NCBI GenBank assembly: GCA_964235945.1
Contig: CAXSDV010000001.1
Span: forward strand, 1-64,000
DNA: 64,000 nucleotides
Direction: 5' to 3'
DNA from: JASLDZ01 sp964235945
GTDB lineage: Bacteria > Pseudomonadota > Alphaproteobacteria > Caulobacterales > Caulobacteraceae
Under the pieces are notes generated by a model, which was given only the letters and a program-made list of their open reading frames with translations, was not told the origin of the DNA and searched no databases. Shown here one piece after another: positions 17,946 to 25,766 of this stretch (its first letter is position 1; every line of letters starts with the position of its first letter). A program made the position numbers and the translations under genes.

Positions 17946-18800
17946 TCAGGCGCGCTTGGCGAGGCCCGGCAGGCCCCGGGGCTTGAGCCGGGGGGCCACC
18001 GAGGGCTTGAGCCCGCGGCTGGTGAGCAGGGCGTAGGCCTCGCCGTACCAGCGGTCGCCTGGAAAGTTGTAGCCCAGCACCGCCCCGTCGCGCTTGGCCT
18101 CGTCGCGCAGGCCCAGGGTCAGGTTGGCTTCCACCAGGCGGTAGAGCGCCTCGGGGGTGTGGCTGGTGGTCTGGAAGCGGTCGATCACCGTGCGGAACCG
18201 GCCCATGGCCGCCAGAGGCTGGTTGTTGCGCAGGTACCAGCGGCCGACGGTCATCTCCTTGCCGGCGAGTTGGTCGTGCACGAGGTCGATCTTCAGCTTG
18301 GCGTCCACCGCGTACTCGCTGGTGGGGAAGCGCTTGCGCACCTCCTCCAGGGCGGCGAGCGCCTGCTCGCTGGTGGCCTGGTCGCGGCCCACGTCGACGA
18401 TCTGTTCGAACCAGCACTGGGCCTTGAGGTAGTAGGCGTAGGGCGTGGAGGCGTTGCCCGGGTAGAGCGAGATGAAACGGTCGGCCGCGGCGATCGCGTC
18501 CTCGTAGTTGTTGGCCTGGTAGGCGGCGTAGGCCTCCATGAGCACCGCGCGGCGCGCCCACTCCGAGTAGGGATGCTGGCGCTCCACCTCGTCGAAATAG
18601 CGCGTGGCGTCGGCCCACTGGCGCTGGTCGAGCTTCTGCGCGCCGGTGGAGTAGAGGAGTTCGACCGGGCGCTCCTCGTAGGCCAGGTCCTGCTTGGGTC
18701 CCTTGGACTTGCCGGCGCAGGCCCCCAGCGCCAGGGCCGCCAGGAGCGGGGCGGCGCACGCCAGAACGGGGGCGGCGCGGCGGAGGAAACGGAACGCCAA
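17946..18800 (-). CDS. bamD: Outer-membrane assembly lipoprotein BamD (ComL)
   Basis: Essential lipoprotein of the BAM complex that inserts outer-membrane beta-barrels, 284 aa. Signal peptide with a lipobox around LALGACAG (Cys at ~28). Five TPR-like helical repeats follow; recognisable blocks are YSTGAQKLDQRQWADATRYF, YLKAQCWFEQIVDVGRDQ (the family motif Y-x-x-x-Q-x-x-D-x-x-R-D-Q) and RWYLRNNQPLAAMGRF. It lies between lpxC and recN, the same order as in Caulobacter. The ATG start gives a normal signal peptide. Confidence 0.95.
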   Translation of the reverse strand: MAFRFLRRAAPVLACAAPLLAALALGACAGKSKGPKQDLAYEERPVELLYSTGAQKLDQRQWADATRYFDEVERQHPYSEWARRAVLMEAYAAYQANNYEDAIAAADRFISLYPGNASTPYAYYLKAQCWFEQIVDVGRDQATSEQALAALEEVRKRFPTSEYAVDAKLKIDLVHDQLAGKEMTVGRWYLRNNQPLAAMGRFRTVIDRFQTTSHTPEALYRLVEANLTLGLRDEAKRDGAVLGYNFPGDRWYGEAYALLTSRGLKPSVAPRLKPRGLPGLAKRA

Positions 18801-18918
18801 GTCGGTGACCTCGAAGAATGGGCGGCGACGCGGCCGCAGGTTCGCCCCGGAGCCCGCTCCTACACCGGCGCGGGCGTACGCGCCAATGCGGCGCGCGGGC
18901 GCGCCCGAGGCGCCGACC

Positions 18919-19812
18919 TCAGCCGGCGGCGGCGAAGTCGGGCTGGAAGCGGCGCTCGCGCCAAGCCCGGGGCCGCTCGACCAGGGCGCGCGCCAGGGCG
19001 TTGTTGAGCGCGTGGCCCGGATAGCGCGCCTCGTAGCGGCCCAGGATCGGCGCGCCCAGCACGTACAGGTCGCCCACGGCGTCCAGCGCCTTGTGGCGCA
19101 CGCACTCGTCGTGAAACCGCAGGCCCTCGGGGTTGAGCACCCGGTCGCCGTCGATGGCCACCGCGTTGTGCAGGCCCGCGCCCCGGGCGAGCCCCATCGC
19201 GCGCAACGCCTCCACCTCCTCGACGAAGCCGAAGGTGCGCGCCGGGGCGAGGTCGCGGCGGAACGCCGCCTCGTCCTGAACGCCCGCCCAGCGTTGGCGG
19301 CCCACGGCGGCGCTGGCGAAGGCGATCTCCACGTCCAGGGCGAAGCCTTCGCCCGGGAGCAGGGCGGCGCGCTTGTCGCCGTGCTCGACGACGATCGGCT
19401 CCAGGATTTCGATGTGCCGCCGCGGCGCGGACTGGGCGCGCAGCCCCGCCCGGTCCAGCGCGCGCACGAAGGGCAGGGCCGAGCCGTCCATGATGGGGGA
19501 TTCAGGGCCGTCGAGCTCGACCACCGCGTTGTCCACGCCCAGGCCGGCGAGCGCGGCCAGCACGTGCTCCACCGTGGAGACGGTGACGCCCTCGGGGTCG
19601 CCCAGCACCGTGTGCAGGCGCGTGTCGACCACCGCCGCCGGGGACACGCGCACGCGGTTGTCGCGGTCGGTCACGTCCAGGCGCACGAACGCGACGCCCG
19701 CGTCCACCGGCGCGGGGCGGACCACCAGCCGCACGGGCAGGCCGGAATGGACGCCGACGCCGCGGCAAACCGCGGGGCCGGCCACCGTGTGCTGGAAGGT
19801 CGCCGAACTCAT
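18919..19812 (-). CDS. lpxC: UDP-3-O-acyl-N-acetylglucosamine deacetylase LpxC
   Basis: Zn2+-dependent deacetylase, the committed step of lipid A synthesis, 297 aa from ATG 19812. Zn ligands are visible in VEHVLAAL and in RHKALDAVGDLYVLG (His...Asp). The frame is open 25 codons further upstream (ATG 19887), but those residues are Pro-rich and unlike the family, whose start (TFQHTVAGPAVCRGVGVHSG) matches 19812. It sits directly downstream of ftsZ, as in many proteobacteria, linking outer-membrane and division genes; a hairpin (19952-19983) separates them. Confidence 0.95.
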   Translation of the reverse strand: MSSATFQHTVAGPAVCRGVGVHSGLPVRLVVRPAPVDAGVAFVRLDVTDRDNRVRVSPAAVVDTRLHTVLGDPEGVTVSTVEHVLAALAGLGVDNAVVELDGPESPIMDGSALPFVRALDRAGLRAQSAPRRHIEILEPIVVEHGDKRAALLPGEGFALDVEIAFASAAVGRQRWAGVQDEAAFRRDLAPARTFGFVEEVEALRAMGLARGAGLHNAVAIDGDRVLNPEGLRFHDECVRHKALDAVGDLYVLGAPILGRYEARYPGHALNNALARALVERPRAWRERRFQPDFAAAG

Positions 19813-19910
19813 GCGGACATCCCTCGCCCCGCCGCCGAGACGGAACTTCGTTGATGACGGGATAGGCGGCGGGCGTGGCGGGATCAAAGCACGTCCTGTT
19901 TCCGACTGTT

Positions 19911-19948
19911 ACGTTCGGTCGCACGCTCGGGCGGCGGCGGCCGAACGT
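19911..19948. repeat. Inverted repeat upstream of lpxC
   Basis: ACGTTCGG (19911-19918) and CCGAACGT (19941-19948) are exact reverse complements separated by 22 nt. It lies in the ftsZ-lpxC spacer, ~100 nt before the lpxC start, immediately beside the terminator-like hairpin. It could be an operator or part of an extended RNA structure. Confidence 0.35.
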
Positions 19949-19951
19949 GCG

Positions 19952-19983
19952 AAGGCCCGGAGCGCGGGCGCGCTCCGGGCCTT
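19952..19983 (-). terminator. Hairpin after ftsZ
   Basis: Exact 13-bp stem AAGGCCCGGAGCG / CGCTCCGGGCCTT with a 6-nt loop, starting 24 nt after the ftsZ stop. There is no U-tract, so it may act as a partial terminator or an mRNA 3'-end stabiliser. It suggests lpxC has its own promoter. Confidence 0.55.
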
Positions 19984-20006
19984 CAAAACCCTCGACCTGA
20001 CGATCC

Positions 20007-21530
20007 TCAGTTGGCGAGGCGACGCAGGAAGGAGGGGATGTCCAGGTCCTCGCTGGAGTCCATCGGCTCTTCGGAGGGCGCCGGCTGGGCGGAGCCCGTG
20101 TGCGACTGAACCCGCTGGGCCGGGACGGGGCCCCGCGCCGGTGCGGCCGCCGGCGTCGGCGGGGCGTCGTAGCGGGGCCGACCGCCGCCGAACAGGCTGA
20201 GGAGGCCGCCGCGCCGCGCTTCCGGCGTCTGCCGGGGATCGGGCAGGGGCGGCTGGCCGGGGCGGGCGTAGCTGCGCGGGCCCTGGCTCGCCGTGTCCTG
20301 ACGGGGACGCGACAGGTCGGGGAACAGGGCGCCGCCCTCCTCCGCGGCCGGGTCCACCACGCGGACGGGCTCGGCCGGAGCGCGGCGCGCTTCAACCGGC
20401 GCCGCCGCGGCGGGCTCGGCTTCCAGGCGGGACCCGTAGGCCCCGCCGCGGGAGACGGAGGGACGCGCGGGCGCGGCGGGGGCCGCCGCCTGCGGGCCGC
20501 GGACCGCGGGCGAGGGCGGCGGAGCGGCGGCGGAAGGGCGCTGGGGCGCGGCGTCGCGGCCGGCCTCGGCGTCCATGCCGGTGGCCACCACCGACACGCG
20601 GATCTTGCCTTCCAGCGCGGGGTCGAAGGCGGCGCCGAAGATGATGTTGGCGTCGTCGTCCACCTCCGAGGAGATGGCGTTGGCCGCCTCGTCCACCTCC
20701 AGCAGGGTCATGTCCAACCCGCCGGTGACGTTGACCAGGACCGCCTTGGCCCCCTTGAGCGAGACCTCGTCCAGCAGCGGGTTCTGGATGGCGTTCTGGG
20801 CGGCCACCAGGGCGCGGTCCTCGCCGTGGCCCTCGCCGGTGCCCATCATGGCCTTGCCCATCTCGGTCATCACCGAGCGCACGTCGGCGAAGTCGAGGTT
20901 GATCAGGCCCGGCAGCACCATCAGGTCGGTGATGGAGCGCACGCCCGAGTGCAGCACCTGGTCGGCCATGCCGAAGGCCTCGGCGAAGGTGGTGCGTTCG
21001 TTGGCGACGCGGAACAGGTTCTGGTTGGGGATGACGATCAGCGTGTCGACGTAGCGGGTCAGCTCGTGGACGCCCGCGTCCGCCAGCCGCATGCGGTGGC
21101 GCCCTTCGAAGGTGAAGGGTTTGGTGACCACGCCCACGGTGAGGATGCCGCGCTCGCGCGCCGCCCGGGCGATGGCGGGGGCCGCGCCCGTGCCGGTGCC
21201 GCCGCCCATGCCGGCGGTGATGAACACCATGTGCGCGCCTTCGAGGTGCTCGCTGATCTCGGGGAGGCTCTCCTCCGCCGCGCTCATGCCGACCTCGGGG
21301 TGGGCGCCCGCGCCCAGGCCCTGGGTGACCGTGGCGCCCAGCTGGATGCGCCGGTCGGTCTTGGCGAAAGCGAGCTGCTGGGCGTCCGTGTTGGCGACCA
21401 CGAACTCGACGCCTTCCAGCCCCGCCTCGATCATGTTGTTGACCGCGTTGCCGCCCGCGCCGCCCACGCCGAACACGACGATCCGGGGCTTGAGTTCGGT
21501 GGCGCGGGGCGCCGAGAGGTTGATCGCCAT
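20007..21530 (-). CDS. ftsZ: Cell division GTPase FtsZ
   Basis: Tubulin homologue that forms the division ring, 507 aa. GTP-binding tubulin signature GGGTGTG at ~109-115; VANTDAQQL (~46) and the N-terminal GVGGAGGNAVNNM are canonical. Residues ~320-490 form a long Pro/Ala-rich disordered linker, as in Caulobacter, ending in the conserved C-terminal peptide DLDIPSFLRRLAN that binds FtsA. ATG 21530 is preferred over 21536 because AGGAC then has proper spacing (7 nt). The upstream region carries a perfect CtrA site and GANTC sites. Confidence 0.97.
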   Translation of the reverse strand: MAINLSAPRATELKPRIVVFGVGGAGGNAVNNMIEAGLEGVEFVVANTDAQQLAFAKTDRRIQLGATVTQGLGAGAHPEVGMSAAEESLPEISEHLEGAHMVFITAGMGGGTGTGAAPAIARAARERGILTVGVVTKPFTFEGRHRMRLADAGVHELTRYVDTLIVIPNQNLFRVANERTTFAEAFGMADQVLHSGVRSITDLMVLPGLINLDFADVRSVMTEMGKAMMGTGEGHGEDRALVAAQNAIQNPLLDEVSLKGAKAVLVNVTGGLDMTLLEVDEAANAISSEVDDDANIIFGAAFDPALEGKIRVSVVATGMDAEAGRDAAPQRPSAAAPPPSPAVRGPQAAAPAAPARPSVSRGGAYGSRLEAEPAAAAPVEARRAPAEPVRVVDPAAEEGGALFPDLSRPRQDTASQGPRSYARPGQPPLPDPRQTPEARRGGLLSLFGGGRPRYDAPPTPAAAPARGPVPAQRVQSHTGSAQPAPSEEPMDSSEDLDIPSFLRRLAN

Positions 21531-21602
21531 GGGCATGTCCTGACCGCCGGGTGTGTCCGGGGCCCCTCCTCGGGTGTCCGCCCGATTAAGGACCCGGCAT
21601 CC

Positions 21603-21617
21603 TTAACTGATGATTAA
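21603..21617. promoter_or_regulatory. CtrA box in the ftsZ promoter region
   Basis: TTAA (21603-21606), seven bases, TTAA (21614-21617): a perfect TTAA-N7-TTAA CtrA recognition sequence, 73-87 nt before the ftsZ ATG. Another TTAA half-site is at 21586-21589. In Caulobacter CtrA represses ftsZ in swarmer cells (established knowledge); the site here suggests the same control. Confidence 0.8.
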
Positions 21618-21628
21618 CTCCTTAGGCC

Positions 21629-21685
21629 GAGTCGGCGCGCGTGTGACCCACACGTCTGTGGACAAGCTGCAAGCGGAGCCGACTC
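21629..21685. repeat. Inverted repeat with paired GANTC sites, ftsZ-ftsA spacer
   Basis: GAGTCGGC (21629-21636) and GCCGACTC (21678-21685) are exact reverse complements 41 nt apart, each containing a GANTC methylation motif (CcrM target). In Caulobacter, GANTC methylation activates ftsZ through GcrA; the arrangement suggests a methylation-sensitive promoter here (inference). Confidence 0.45.
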
Positions 21686-21718
21686 ATATCGTCGCAGCCG
21701 GGCCCGTGAAGGCGCACG

Positions 21719-23050
21719 TCAGAGGTTGGCGCGCAGCCAGCCGGCGGCGCGGGCCAGGGGGCCGCTCTCCCCGGCCGACGCTTCGCGCGCGGCCTGGGCG
21801 CGGCCGCTGGCGACCCGCAGGGTGACGGCCTCCCGCGGGCCGAAGGCGGCGCGCTGGAGCACGCCCGCCGCCGAGCAGAAGCCGGCGCCGCTGGCGGCCT
21901 CGGCCAAGTGCGGCGCGCGGCGGGGACGGCCCAGGCGCACCGGACGGTCGAACACGCGCTGGGCGGTTTCGGCCACGCCGCAGAGTTGGCTGGCGCCGCC
22001 GGTGAGCACCACCCCCGCGCCGGGATCGAGGGGCGCGCCCGCCTGGCGCAGCCGCTCGCGCACGAGTTCCAGCGTCTCCTCCACCCGGGGCGCGATCACG
22101 CCCTTGAGCAGGGAGCGGGGCGCGATGACCGGCTCGGCGCCGGGGTCGTCGCCCCGCGGCGGCGCTTCGATGGTCTCGCGGTCCTCGTTGGCGGAGGCGA
22201 TGGCCGAGCCGTGCAGCGTCTTGATCCGCTCGGCGCCGGCCAGGGTGGTGTTCAGACCCCGGGCGATGTCCGCGGTGACGTGGGCCCCGCCCACCGCCAG
22301 GCTGTCCACGTGCACGAGCGCGCCGTTCTGGAACACGGCGGCGGAAGTGGAGCCGCCGCCCATGTCGATGCAGATGCAGCCCAGGTCCATCTCGTCGTCC
22401 TCCAGCGCGGCGAGGGCGGAGGCGAAGGGGGCGGCGACCACCGCCTCCAGCTGCAGGTGCGCCAGCTCCACGCAGTGGCGCAGGGTGGCGTGGAAGGTCT
22501 CGGAAACGGTCACCACCAGGAGGTCGAGGCCCAGCACGCGGCCGAACATGTGGCGCGGGTCGCGCACGCCGCGGCCGCCGTCCACGCTCCAGGAGATCGG
22601 CAGCAGGTGGATCGCGCGACGGCCGGGGCAGCGCGCCTGGGCCAGCGCCAGATGGAGGGCGCGCCCGAGGTCGGCGTCGCCGATGGGCCGCGGGCCCAGG
22701 CTGACCTGGGCCGACACGCGATGGCTGGCCATCTGTCCGCCGGAGGTGGTGAGCACCACGCCCGAGACGGACACGCCGGCCATGGCCTCCGCGCGCTCCA
22801 CCGCCTGGGCGATCACTTCGGCGGCCTCGTCCACGCTGACCACCGCGCCGCCGCGCACGCCGCGGGCGCGCACCTGGGCCACCCCCGCCGCGTGGATCTC
22901 GCGCAGTTCGCGGTCGGCGCCGTCCGGCTTCATGATGAAGCAGCCGACCTTGGAGGCGCCGAGGTCCACGGCGGCGACCAGCGGCTGGCGGCCCCCCGTC
23001 AGCACCTTGAGCCCGTCCCGCGCCTGCTGCCGATCCGAAAGCCGCGACAT
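21719..23050 (-). CDS. ftsA: Cell division protein FtsA
   Basis: Actin-like ATPase that tethers FtsZ to the membrane, 443 aa. Nucleotide-binding motifs: AAVDLGASKVGCFI (~27), CIDMGGGSTSAAVF (~225) and VVLTGGASQLCGV (~370). The SHS2 1C domain lies between (~100-180). The C-terminal amphipathic anchor is LARAAGWLRANL. ATG 23050 (MSRLSDRQQ) is preceded by GAGGTGGGG; longer frames upstream read into ftsQ. It follows ftsQ after 59 nt and precedes ftsZ by ~190 nt carrying the regulated ftsZ promoter. Confidence 0.95.
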   Translation of the reverse strand: MSRLSDRQQARDGLKVLTGGRQPLVAAVDLGASKVGCFIMKPDGADRELREIHAAGVAQVRARGVRGGAVVSVDEAAEVIAQAVERAEAMAGVSVSGVVLTTSGGQMASHRVSAQVSLGPRPIGDADLGRALHLALAQARCPGRRAIHLLPISWSVDGGRGVRDPRHMFGRVLGLDLLVVTVSETFHATLRHCVELAHLQLEAVVAAPFASALAALEDDEMDLGCICIDMGGGSTSAAVFQNGALVHVDSLAVGGAHVTADIARGLNTTLAGAERIKTLHGSAIASANEDRETIEAPPRGDDPGAEPVIAPRSLLKGVIAPRVEETLELVRERLRQAGAPLDPGAGVVLTGGASQLCGVAETAQRVFDRPVRLGRPRRAPHLAEAASGAGFCSAAGVLQRAAFGPREAVTLRVASGRAQAAREASAGESGPLARAAGWLRANL

Positions 23051-23109
23051 CCCCACCTCGTCCTCATGGAACCGGCGAAGCCGCCGGTCCCGTCCGTCGT
23101 TGAAGAACC

Positions 23110-24033
23110 CTAGAGCCCCGTCGGCGCCGCGCCGGGAGCCGGTGCGGCGTCGGCCCCGCGGGGCCGCACCGTCACCATCTCGGGGTCGCGCAGGTCGATG
23201 CGCGCGAAGCCGAGCTCCAAGAGGCGCGAGCGCTGGTCCAACTGGTCGAGCTGGATCAGCGCGGCGTCCTCGTTCTGCGCGGGAAGCTGGACGATGCCGC
23301 CGTCCTTCAGCCGCAGGTCCCAGCGCCGCGCGTCCACGCGCACCAGGGCCTCCAGCCGCTCCATCAGCCGGGGCCGCGCCTGCACCAGCGGCAGCACGGC
23401 GGCGGCGGCCTCGTTGGCCCCCTCCCCCACCACCAGCGGCAGGTCGGTGAAGCGGCCGGCGTCCGCCTCCGGGATGACTTGGCCGTCCGTGTCGATCAGC
23501 CGGGGCCGGCCGCCCATCTGCCACACCGCCAAGCGGGGTCGCTCGGCGGCGGCGATCACCACCGTGTCGGGGTAGAGACGCACGATCCGCGCCGACTTGA
23601 TCCAGCCCACCTGCTCCACGCGCTCGCGCAGGGCGGCGAGGTCCAGCCCCGCCAGCGGCATGTCGCGCGAAAGCCCCGCGGCGCGCAGCACGTCGGCCTG
23701 GGCGTAGGGGGAGACGCCCTCCAGTCGCACGGTGGCCAAGCGAAGTCCCGCGGATCCGAGCCCGCGGGCGACGGCGGCCCCCGCGGCGGCCCCCAACGCG
23801 TGCAGGCGGCCGCCGGTGCCGAGCGCCGCGCCCGCACCCAGCACGAGCACCAGACCGGCGACGGCCGGGGCGACGCGCGGATCGAGGCCGGCGCGCAGCC
23901 GGCCGGAGCCGGCGGGCGCCGACGCGGCGGCGGCGCGGCGCGGGCCGGCGGCGCGGCCGGTCGGGGCGGAGCCGCGCGGGCCCGCACCGCCCGCTCCGCG
24001 CCCGCCCTGAGCTCCGCGCGTTACCGCCGGCAT
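23110..24033 (-). CDS. ftsQ: Cell division protein FtsQ
   Basis: Bitopic divisome protein, 307 aa. A basic Gly/Ala/Arg-rich cytoplasmic tail (~1-50) precedes the single TM helix (APAVAGLVLVLGAGAALGT). Next is the POTRA domain (VRLEGVSPYAQADVLRAAGL), then the beta domain with ERPRLAVWQMGGRPRLIDTDG. ATG 24033 overlaps the 3' end of ddl by 13 nt, so the two are coupled; ATG 24078 would start deeper inside ddl and is less likely. A CtrA-like site inside ddl (24163-24177) may be the promoter of ftsQA. Confidence 0.92.
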   Translation of the reverse strand: MPAVTRGAQGGRGAGGAGPRGSAPTGRAAGPRRAAAASAPAGSGRLRAGLDPRVAPAVAGLVLVLGAGAALGTGGRLHALGAAAGAAVARGLGSAGLRLATVRLEGVSPYAQADVLRAAGLSRDMPLAGLDLAALRERVEQVGWIKSARIVRLYPDTVVIAAAERPRLAVWQMGGRPRLIDTDGQVIPEADAGRFTDLPLVVGEGANEAAAAVLPLVQARPRLMERLEALVRVDARRWDLRLKDGGIVQLPAQNEDAALIQLDQLDQRSRLLELGFARIDLRDPEMVTVRPRGADAAPAPGAAPTGL

Positions 24034-24749
24034 GAAGCGTCCTCCACCATCCACGCCACCAACCGGTCGAAGCTCCATCCCGCGTGGGCCGCCTGTTCGG
24101 GGGCGAGCGAGGTGGGGGTCATGCCCGGCTGGGTGTTGACCTCAAGGAGAACCATCTCGTCCTTAACATCGTCGTAACGCAGGTCCGACCGGCTAACGCC
24201 TCGGCAACCTAAAGCCGCGTGGGCGAGCTCGGCCTGGCGCAGGGCGCGCTCGGTCGCGTGGGGCGGCAGGTCGGCCGGCACCACGTGGCGCGAGCCGCCC
24301 TCCCCGTACTTGGCGTCGAAGTCGTACCAGCCGGTGGTGGACACGATGTCGGTGACCGCCAGGGCGCGCGGGCCCGCCGCCTCGCCCAGCACCGCCACCG
24401 CCAGCTCGCGCCCGGCGACGTAGGGTTCGACCATCACCCGCTCGCCGAAGCTCCAATCGTCGGCTCCGACCTCGGCGGGCGGGCGGTTCGCCCCCTCCAT
24501 CACCAGGAACACGCCCACGGACGAGCCCTGGGCGTTGGGCTTGACCACGTAGGGCGGCGGCAGGACGTGGCGCGCCGCCACCTCCCGCCGGTCGTGGAGG
24601 CCGCCACCGGGCACGCTCACCCCCGCCGCGCGCAACACCGCCTTGGCGCGGTCCTTGTCCATGGCCAGCGCCGAGGCCAGCACGCCCGAGTGGGTGTAGG
24701 GAATGGCCAGCGTCTCCAGCACGCCCTGGACGCATCCGTCCTCGCCCCA
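24021..24749 (-). CDS. ddl: D-alanine--D-alanine ligase (5' end in assembly gap)
   Basis: ATP-grasp enzyme making D-Ala-D-Ala for peptidoglycan. The visible 243 codons start at WGEDGCVQGVLE, and include IPYTHSGVLASALAMDK, PYVVKPNAQGSSVGVF, the ATP-site segment VEPYVAGRELAVAV and the metal-binding EVNTQPGMTP. The ~65 N-terminal residues are missing in the gap. Codons around 24163-24215 are unusually AT-rich for this genome (TTA, GGT, CGA, GTT, AGC), coinciding with a CtrA-like sequence, which suggests an embedded ftsQA promoter. Confidence 0.95.
   Translation of the reverse strand, partial: WGEDGCVQGVLETLAIPYTHSGVLASALAMDKDRAKAVLRAAGVSVPGGGLHDRREVAARHVLPPPYVVKPNAQGSSVGVFLVMEGANRPPAEVGADDWSFGERVMVEPYVAGRELAVAVLGEAAGPRALAVTDIVSTTGWYDFDAKYGEGGSRHVVPADLPPHATERALRQAELAHAALGCRGVSRSDLRYDDVKDEMVLLEVNTQPGMTPTSLAPEQAAHAGWSFDRLVAWMVEDASCRR
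24163..24177 (-). promoter_or_regulatory. CtrA-like site inside ddl, upstream of ftsQ
   Basis: TTAA (24163-24166), seven bases, GTAA (24174-24177): one mismatch to TTAA-N7-TTAA. It is 130-144 nt upstream of the ftsQ ATG. In Caulobacter ftsQA transcription is activated by CtrA late in the cell cycle. The surrounding codon bias shift supports a regulatory function overlapping the coding sequence. Confidence 0.5.
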
Positions 24750-24849
24750 NNNNNNNNNNNNNNNNNNNNNNNNNNNNNNNNNNNNNNNNNNNNNNNNNNN
24801 NNNNNNNNNNNNNNNNNNNNNNNNNNNNNNNNNNNNNNNNNNNNNNNNN
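24750..24849. other. Assembly gap (100 N) between murB and ddl
   Basis: Exactly 100 N. Family comparison implies ~195 nt of ddl coding sequence plus a few murB codons are missing, so the true gap must be longer than 100 nt, probably over 200. Confidence 0.98.
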
Positions 24850-25766
24850 CGCTTGACCTCCCACTCGAGGTCCACGCCCGAGCGGGCGCGCACGTCGGCG
24901 CGCACCGCCTCGCCCAGGCCCTCCAGGTCGGCGGCGGTGGCCTCGCCCGTGTTGATGAGGAAGTTGGCGTGCTGGGGGCTGAACATGGCCCCGCCGCGGA
25001 GCTTACCGCGCCAGCCCGCCTCGTCCACGCAGCGCCAAGCCGACAGCGCCTCGCCCCCCGGCCCGACCGGGTTCTTGAAGGTGGAGCCGCCGGTCTTCTC
25101 GCGCACGGGCTGGCTCTTCTCCCGGCGCTCGGTGATGGCGGCCATGCGCGCCCGCACCGCGTCGGGCGCGTCGGGCCGCCCCTGGAACAGGGCGCCCGTG
25201 AAGATCAGCGCGCCGGAGGCCGCGGCCTGCGACCGGCGGTAGGCGTAGCCCATCTCGGCGTTGGAGAGCGTCACCGCCTCGCCCGTTCGCGTCAGGGCGT
25301 AGGCCTCGACCAGCACGTCCTTGGTCTCGGAGCCGTAGCAGCCCGCGTTCATGACCAGCGCGCCGCCCATCGCACCCGGCACGCCCGTGTAGAACTCCAG
25401 CCCCGCCATTCCGGCCTGCGCCGCCGCCTTGGAGAGCGCGGCGTCGAGCGTCGCCGCGCCCGCGCGCAGGCGATGACCGTCCAGCACCTCGACTTCCGCG
25501 AAGGCGCGGCCCAGGCGCACCACCACCCCCTCCACCCCGCCGTCGCGCACCAGCGTGTTGGAGCCCACGCCCAGCACGGTCAGCGGGACCGCCGGGTCAA
25601 GGCCGCGGAGGAAGCCCTGAAGGTCGGCCTCGTCGGCGGGCAGGTAGAGCACGTCCGCCGGCCCGCCCACGCGCAGCCAGGTGTAGGGCGCGAGCGGCGC
25701 GTCCATCACGATGCGCCCGCGCACTTGCGGCAGGGCGCCGCGCCAGCCGGCGGGTGGTGCGCTCAC
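24850..25766 (-). CDS. murB: UDP-N-acetylenolpyruvoylglucosamine reductase MurB (last codons in gap)
   Basis: FAD/NADPH reductase producing UDP-MurNAc. Visible 305 codons: FAD-binding segments TWLRVGGPADVLYLP (~28) and VLGVGSNTLVRDGGV, the loop GAMGGALVMNAGCYGSETKD, and the type I MurB block SQPVREKTGGSTFKNP with the proton-donor Ser. The C-terminus reaches DLEWEV, only a few residues short of the family end. GTG 25766 overlaps the murC stop (GTGA), giving tight coupling. Confidence 0.96.
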
